Assembly: GCA_034408685.1 (NCBI GenBank)
Contig: JAWXCP010000016.1
Coordinates: 1 to 10,805 of the forward strand
Direction: 5' to 3'
DNA length: 10,805 bases
Source: JANXVY01 sp034408685
GTDB lineage: Bacteria > Pseudomonadota > Alphaproteobacteria > Rhizobiales > Hyphomicrobiaceae
Below the pieces are notes generated by a model that made no database searches, was not told the DNA's origin, and saw nothing but the letters and a program-made list of their open reading frames with translations. Below, piece after piece: positions 7,801-10,805 of the stretch. Position 1 is the stretch's first letter, and each line of letters starts with the position of its first letter. Made by a program: the position numbers and the translations under genes.

Positions 7801-7970
7801 GCCATACCGTCAGCTTCCGTCTGCACCGTGACGATGGGTTTCGTGAGATCGGGGAACACGTCCACCGGCACGCGCGGAAGGGTGTAGAGCCCATAACCGA
7901 CGATCAGTGCAGCGAGGAACAAGACAATCTGCCGATGTCGCAGACTGTTCGTCACAAGAAAATTGAACAT
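4830..7970 (-). CDS. HME-family RND heavy-metal efflux pump (CusA/CzcA-like)
   Basis: At 1046 residues this is a full-length inner-membrane RND transporter, which exports metal cations using the proton gradient as a trimer with the adaptor. The N-terminus MFNFLVTNSLRHRQIV leads into helix 1 and then the porter domain (VPVDVFPDLTKPIVTVQTEA, about 34-53). The proton-relay helix 4 reads GELVDDAVVDVEN (398-410), where Asp402 and Glu409 align with CusA Asp405/Glu412. The first Asp of CzcA is Ala here, and Glu399, Asp403 and Asp407 make this helix unusually acidic. Of the CusA methionine triad, Met567 and Met661 lie one residue from the expected places and the middle Met is missing, so copper specificity is doubtful. 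HRIDHMLSGVRA (656-667) is typical of HME pumps, as is ITARNGILKISHY near 922-934. A ribosome site CTGAGG lies eight bases before the start. The gene begins 25 bases after the adaptor stop. Confidence 0.95.
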   Translation of the reverse strand: MFNFLVTNSLRHRQIVLFLAALIVGYGLYTLPRVPVDVFPDLTKPIVTVQTEADGMAPQEVELLVTRHVEAAMNGLPGVGRVRSVSGIGLSIVYVEFDWGTEIYRNRQLVTEKLAGIRDRLPRNTLTSLGGINSIMGEILLVGVTGPKLSPMELREVADFTIRPQLLAIPGVAQVVPIGGEVRQFQVSPNTVAMKVLDVTPEQLESAIRSFGTNSGGGFVDQHGSEYLIRNVGETLDLEQLKNTAVATHRGRTVLLHELADVSFSPRTKRGEAGVNGAPAIIMSVQKMPTADTLPLTQTIEAELQALQKTLPEGVNATHIQFRQATFIETSIANVKTVLIEAAIVVAVVLILFLMNWRATAISLTAIPISILVTILIFSTFGLTINTMTLGGLAIAIGELVDDAVVDVENILRRLKLNSERPQPLPVLDVIAAASREVRSGIVYATFIIILVFVPLFALTGVEGRLFTPLGVAYIVSILASLVTAITVTPVLSYYLLRKTRTGAHQDSTLVRILKSGNKKLLNWSFNHPRVVVLPIIAAVFLSAAGATLLPRTFLPPFNEGTLLVGMQYNPGISLPESHRLGFVAERLVMTVPEVASVGRRTGRAELDSHAEGVQASELDIDLHRSNRPKEAVFEDIREKLSVLPVSVALGQPISHRIDHMLSGVRAALAIKIFGPDLDVLRTLADQLDKQLRSVKGLVDLNVEKQTLIPQIRVRVANEKAALYGLSAAQVMTSVEALSNGRVVSTVSDGIRRFDVVVRLSDNDRQTRALGDLLIQTPTGFVPLRYVADVEETVGPNQILRENGQRRILLYGNGDGARDMTAIVDDVNKVVAGMQLPAGYVVRLDGTFRAQEQATRTIGLLSLVSLALIFLVLFSRYKSTVLASIILMNIPLALIGSVLALWIAGQPLSVASMIGFITLAGITARNGILKISHYINLALDEGEQFGRQLVIRGSLERLTPVLMTALAAGLALVPLLVGADQPGREILHPVAVTIFGGLISATIIDTVLTPLLFLRFGRKPLEALIAERNSATQKADAGFIGTADAY

Positions 7971-7978
7971 GTCCCGTA

Positions 7979-8008
7979 CCTCAGTGGATCTGGCCTCAGC
8001 GGATCTGG
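7979..8008 (-). repeat. Tandem 15-bp duplication spanning the adaptor stop and the pump ribosome site
   Basis: CCTCAGYGGATCTGG occurs at 7979-7993 and immediately again at 7994-8008, with 14 of 15 bases identical. In the coding direction one copy contains the adaptor stop codon (TGA 7996-7998) and the other provides CTGAGG, the ribosome binding site of the RND gene. The duplication therefore set the spacing between the two genes. Confidence 0.85.
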
Positions 8009-9723
8009 TTGATCAAAGTTGCGGCGTCGACCGCAATTTTCGCGCCGGGCTCGATCCCAGCCGTGAGCATCGCGCGGGTTGCGTCAATTTCGATGAACGT
8101 CACGGGCTTGGGTTCAAAGCGTTCGGGGTCGATGTGACGAAACACAACGTGCTGCCCGTTAGGAGCCTGCACCACGGCCGAGCGAGGGAGAACGATCCCG
8201 GTCACGGGCTCGCCCATCTCGACCAGCACAGAGACGATGCGGCCCAGACGAAGGCGCGGCGCCGCCCCAACGACTTCGAAGCGAAGCACCGTGGCGTGTT
8301 GTGCTAAGGCAGGATTGGCTCCGATAAGCTTGAGGTCGGCGCCGACAGAGTCTTGTGCTGTTGCTCGGGCCGAGCCCAGACCACCAATGTCGACATCGTC
8401 GTAGGCAAGCGCCTCAACCCACAGCAAGTTGGGTTGGACGATATTGAAAAGGGCATCTTTCGAGGCGACGACCTGACCAATCTGGACCTGCGACGACATG
8501 ATGACACCGTCGATCGGTGCCAGGAGGTTCTCGCGCCCGAGTTGACGGCTATTCAGCGCAGCCCGACGTTGCTTGAGGTTCTCCACCTCGATTTCGGCAG
8601 TCTTGACCCTCTCTGGCGAAAACGTGGTCGAGAACTTGCGGAATTGGTCCAGCTTGTTCTGGGCCAGCGCCAATTGCTGATCGAGGTTACCCGCCGATTG
8701 CTCGACATCCGACCGATCAATGGCTGCCAGAACCGGCTGGACGACGGCAAGAATTTCGCCAGCCTTCACGGTCTGCCCAATTTGCGGGAATTTCCCATTG
8801 ACCGGCGCGATACGGCCCTCGACCGTGCTTTGTACAACGGCCGAAGCGTTGGGATTAGAAACAACCCGACCAGCGAGCCGGAGCGTCCATCGCGCCGTCT
8901 CGAGCTGAACGTAACGCGTCCGAACCTCCAGAAGTCGCTGAGTGGGCTTGGGCAAGAAGACCGAGCCATCAGGCAACCGCCGTGGTGAATCGCTGGCGCC
9001 CGTTTGCGCGTCAGGCCCATGGGCATGACCGTCATCGCCAGAATGGCCCGGACCTGCGTAGGCGGTGTCAAATCCCAAGAGCGCCGACAATGCGACCGCG
9101 CTTACCAAAGCGAGGGTCGGCAACCGCTTGCCAAACAGCGCACCGATCATGGCACCGACAAACAATGCAGCTACGAGCGCGAGAGCACCGAGAACAGCCG
9201 TCGACGAACCGCTTTGCAATAATGACAAAAAGCCTGCGCTGACAACCGAATGACTCTGCGGCGCTGCGGGTAAAGCGAGCACGCCGCCTAAAAGATCGAA
9301 CTGCTCGCCCGCCTTGATTTCGAATTGCAGATCATTCTCGCCGGGCATGACCAAGGTCTCGGCCCCGACGGTATAAGTGCCATCTGCTTGCCGCTCGGAC
9401 ACAACGGTTTTGTCGCCGCTTGTGACCGAAATGATGGCGTCAACCACCGGCGAATTATCGGCGTCTCGATCAAGAAACAGCGTCAGTCGATTGTTTTTCA
9501 GGATGCCAACGAGCTGAAACTTTTCAGACGTGGCCATCACCCTCGGACTTTGTGATGACGTCGCGGCAGGCGCATCGTGCGAATGGCCCTCGTCGCCGGA
9601 ATGACCAGGACCAGCGAGCACGGGCGCGAGTTGGGTCGCCAGGGCAAGACCGAGAGTGGCAACGAACAGGCCCAAACGTCGGGGTGCATTCCGCGTCAAA
9701 TAGGTCAGCATGTCCAGCGACAT
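7996..9723 (-). CDS. RND periplasmic adaptor (CusB/CzcB-like) with two His-rich segments and an extra N-terminal domain
   Basis: This 575-residue membrane fusion protein links the RND pump to an outer-membrane channel. The order is: signal peptide 17-37 ending VLA; His-rich segment AGPGHSGDEGHSHD (37-50); a beta-rich domain (about 67-150); two hydrophobic helices (about 175-197 and 201-222), the second ending TAYA like a second signal peptide; and another His-rich segment AGPGHSGDDGHAHG (223-236). The conventional adaptor follows, with a lipoyl-like half (TVEGRIAPVNGKFPQIGQTVKAG, split here at 300-310 and 311-322), a coiled-coil hairpin (about 340-396), the second lipoyl half (LLAPIDGVIMSSQVQIGQVV, 400-419) and beta-barrel/membrane-proximal parts to 575. 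CusB/CzcB proteins usually have 400-520 residues, so the first about 200 are extra. The start may be 9723 or the ATG at 9711; AAGGG abuts the first. The second hydrophobic segment could be cut by signal peptidase or anchor the protein. Confidence 0.93.
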   Translation of the reverse strand: MSLDMLTYLTRNAPRRLGLFVATLGLALATQLAPVLAGPGHSGDEGHSHDAPAATSSQSPRVMATSEKFQLVGILKNNRLTLFLDRDADNSPVVDAIISVTSGDKTVVSERQADGTYTVGAETLVMPGENDLQFEIKAGEQFDLLGGVLALPAAPQSHSVVSAGFLSLLQSGSSTAVLGALALVAALFVGAMIGALFGKRLPTLALVSAVALSALLGFDTAYAGPGHSGDDGHAHGPDAQTGASDSPRRLPDGSVFLPKPTQRLLEVRTRYVQLETARWTLRLAGRVVSNPNASAVVQSTVEGRIAPVNGKFPQIGQTVKAGEILAVVQPVLAAIDRSDVEQSAGNLDQQLALAQNKLDQFRKFSTTFSPERVKTAEIEVENLKQRRAALNSRQLGRENLLAPIDGVIMSSQVQIGQVVASKDALFNIVQPNLLWVEALAYDDVDIGGLGSARATAQDSVGADLKLIGANPALAQHATVLRFEVVGAAPRLRLGRIVSVLVEMGEPVTGIVLPRSAVVQAPNGQHVVFRHIDPERFEPKPVTFIEIDATRAMLTAGIEPGAKIAVDAATLINQIR

Positions 9724-9973
9724 CCCTTGCGCAACATGTTCGACGGGCGCAGTGGCCGAACCGTTCTATCGATCGAGCACGCACCCGCTGGGACCGAGCA
9801 GCTATCAAGCTTCGGTATCGGCTCGATTTCGCAAGTGTTTCACTCTGTAACAAGCCGCAGGCGAAGCAAGGGGGAGATGCTCACCCGGCCGCTAAGATCA
9901 TGGTCCAAAAGCCGATGACCATGCAGAAAGGAAAAGGCGACAAATCAATAAGATTATGATTCTATTATATAAA
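9724..9973. other. Upstream region of the efflux operon
   Basis: This 250-base gap lies between the adaptor start and the tRNA 3' end and should hold the efflux promoter. It contains a dyad (9836-9852, listed separately). Its right end (about 9940-9973) is markedly AT-rich, and on the minus strand it includes TATAAT (9964-9969) without a fitting -35. I find no credible protein gene in it. Confidence 0.55.
9836..9852. promoter_or_regulatory. Candidate operator upstream of the adaptor gene
   Basis: TGTTTCA-CTC-TGTAACA is an inverted repeat with six of seven arm positions matching, 113 bases before the adaptor start. The TGTAAC half and flanking CTGTAACAAG match the candidate box before the response regulator exactly over ten bases, and both can be written as a degenerate half-site, N5, TGTWAC. 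I infer a binding site for the regulator encoded at 3501-4238. Confidence 0.38.
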
Positions 9974-10048
9974 TGGTGGGCGATGTAGGGTTTGAACCTA
10001 CGACCCCACCCGTGTGAAGGGTGTGCTCTACCGCTGAGCTAATCGCCC
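9974..10048 (-). tRNA. tRNA-Val (anticodon CAC)
   Basis: The minus strand folds into a complete tRNA. The acceptor stem GGGCGAT (5' end at 10048) pairs with ATCGCCC (9978-9984). The D-arm is GCTC-AGCGGTA-GAGC, and the anticodon stem CACCC/GGGTG carries the loop TTCACAC with anticodon CAC, which reads GUG valine codons. The T-arm is GTAGG-TTTGAAC-CCTAC. The discriminator A (9977) and an encoded CCA (9974-9976) complete it. Its 3' end faces the efflux operon. Confidence 0.97.
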
Positions 10049-10066
10049 GGTACCGCCGGAGCAGCG

Positions 10067-10095
10067 TGTTTGACTGCCCGGCTCGAGGAAGTCAA
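10067..10095 (-). promoter_or_regulatory. Possible tRNA-Val promoter
   Basis: On the minus strand TTGACT (10090-10095) stands 17 bases before CAAACA (10067-10072), which would start a transcript about ten bases before the mature tRNA. The -35 is good (5 of 6) and the -10 is poor. Confidence 0.28.
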
Positions 10096-10148
10096 GACGC
10101 CGACGTCGCGATGCAACGCCTTCGGTTGGCGAGGAGTGTGTCACGCCC

Positions 10149-10205
10149 CCGGTTCTGACATTTGCTTTCGACCAAGTCGCGCCAGCAAGCAGATGTCAGA
10201 ACCGG
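10149..10205. repeat. Long inverted repeat (19-bp arms, 19-nt loop)
   Basis: CCGGTTCTGACATTTGCTT (10149-10167) and AAGCAGATGTCAGAACCGG (10187-10205) are reverse complements at 18 of 19 positions. The single mismatch (T10162 with G10192) is a U-G wobble in a plus-strand RNA but an A-C mismatch in a minus-strand RNA. The element lies 32 bases past the DUF302 stop and 100 bases before the tRNA 5' end. No T-run follows on either side, so it is not a classic intrinsic terminator. It may be a dispersed palindromic element, an mRNA 3' stabiliser or a protein site. Confidence 0.8.
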
Positions 10206-10237
10206 AACGCGAGCACCGCAAATTCACAAGCGGCTGG

Positions 10238-10747
10238 TCACTCGGTTGCTGCTTTGACGAAAGCGCCCAGCGCTGCGGTCATGGCGGCCAGCTCAGCGTC
10301 GACACCGGTCAGGCTATGCCGCGTCTTCAATGTGGCTGGCGCCGTATACCCGACCACGACCTTGCCATTGGCATCTTCAAACGCGACCACCCGCATCGGC
10401 AAGTCGATCGCCGCTTCCGGGTTTGCCCGCATCAGTGGCGTACCAACTTTGGGGTTGCCGAAAATGAGTACGACCGTCGGTTTCAAATCCTGCCCCGCAG
10501 TCTTGGCAGCAGCGGCATGATCGATCCGCGCGGTCGGCTTGATGCCTTTCGCTTCGAGCGCGGTGGCTAGCCGATCGATTGTTTCAGCGACCGAATATTT
10601 GCTGGGCGTTAGAACGAGATCACCCGCTGCAGCGGGTACTGCAAACGCGGCAAGAGCAAAGAGTGCGAGCACGCCAACAGCAGAAACCGGCGTAGCCTGG
10701 CGGCGGCTGGATCGAGCAAAACGTAGGGGCTTCAAGCTAATGATCAT
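10238..10747 (-). CDS. DUF302-domain secreted or membrane-anchored protein
   Basis: This 169-residue protein has a basic N-terminus (KPLRFARSSRRQ), a hydrophobic stretch SAVGVLALFALAAFAVPAAA (22-41), and a likely signal peptidase site near AAAG (39-42). The rest is a DUF302 domain (about 50-147), with YSVAETIDRLATALEAKGIK, an Asp-His pair at 76-77, LIFGNPKVGTPLM (94-106) and PMRVVAFEDANGKVVVGYT. The FGNPxxGTxLM motif is the hallmark of the family, whose biochemical function is not known to me. GGAGG lies seven bases before the ATG, a strong ribosome site that fixes the start. It is separated from the efflux operon by a tRNA, so no joint function is implied. Confidence 0.92.
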   Translation of the reverse strand: MIISLKPLRFARSSRRQATPVSAVGVLALFALAAFAVPAAAGDLVLTPSKYSVAETIDRLATALEAKGIKPTARIDHAAAAKTAGQDLKPTVVLIFGNPKVGTPLMRANPEAAIDLPMRVVAFEDANGKVVVGYTAPATLKTRHSLTGVDAELAAMTAALGAFVKAATE

Positions 10748-10805
10748 GGATGGTCCTCCAACGTTGAGTACGGAGTAGATGCCACAACGTTACATGCCGC
10801 CGATG
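10748..10805 (-). other. Leader of the DUF302 gene; possible end of an upstream gene
   Basis: The right edge holds the strong ribosome site and two AACGTT hexamers (10760-10765 and 10786-10791). On the minus strand, ATC GGC GGC ATG TAA ends at 10790, so the last codons (IGGM) of an upstream gene may enter the window here. Four codons cannot prove it. Confidence 0.2.

Noticed and set aside
7362..8012. Plus-strand 216-codon frame opposite the start of the pump gene
   Set aside because: It is antisense to well-conserved RND sequence, with no recognisable domain.
9964..9969. Perfect TATAAT on the minus strand just after the tRNA
   Set aside because: No -35 hexamer at 16-18 bases; the nearest TTGAAC is 20 bases away inside the tRNA T-arm. 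Likely due to the AT-rich stretch.
1..10805. CRISPR arrays, riboswitches, phage or toxin-antitoxin genes
   Set aside because: No regularly spaced repeats, no recognisable riboswitch core and no such protein motifs were seen.

Overview
The window looks like a chromosomal stretch of an alphaproteobacterium, most likely Hyphomicrobiales (Bradyrhizobium / Afipia / Rhodopseudomonas-like). The evidence is high GC with GC-rich third codon positions from about 2.07 kb onward, the protein styles, a CCA-encoding tRNA-Val, and no rRNA, phage or plasmid replication genes. The genus is inference only. Every convincing gene reads on the minus strand, so transcription runs from right to left.

Right end, 10.8 to 9.97 kb: a signal-peptide-bearing DUF302 protein (10238-10747), a 19-bp-arm inverted repeat (10149-10205), and tRNA-Val(CAC) at 9974-10048 with its 3' end facing the next block.

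Central block, 9.72 to 2.15 kb: a heavy-metal efflux (HME-RND) locus in the order adaptor / RND pump / small periplasmic protein / response regulator / sensor kinase. The 575-residue adaptor (7996-9723) carries two His-rich AGPGHSGD-type segments. Each follows a signal-peptide-like hydrophobic stretch, and an extra periplasmic domain and membrane hairpin lie between them. The 1046-residue pump (4830-7970) is of the CusA/CzcA type. It is followed by a 130-residue secreted protein (4406-4798) that resembles the extra domain of the adaptor. An OmpR-type regulator (3501-4238) overlaps the kinase by four bases and presumably controls the pump. The kinase reading frame is broken by an apparent one-base insertion near 3012. 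No outer-membrane channel gene is in view. Related TGTWAC-N5 dyads lie upstream of both the adaptor and the regulator and are candidate operators.

Left end, 1.85 to 0 kb: a lower-GC (about 50%) ABC importer of the nitrate/sulfonate/taurine/pyrimidine-precursor family, with ATPase 1069-1845 and permease 209-1072 overlapping by ATGA. Just downstream is the signal peptide of what should be its substrate-binding protein (55-168). That frame stops after 37 codons, and an IS5-type transposase start (1-33) follows, so the binding-protein gene seems to have been cut by an insertion sequence and the importer has probably lost its specificity subunit. Between this block and the kinase, a short plus-strand stretch (2041-2148) reads like the last codons of a lost convergent gene, which supports a recombination boundary there.

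I see no wholly new multi-gene system. The most unusual parts are the double-His adaptor with its paralogous small partner, the broken kinase and the IS-decapitated importer.
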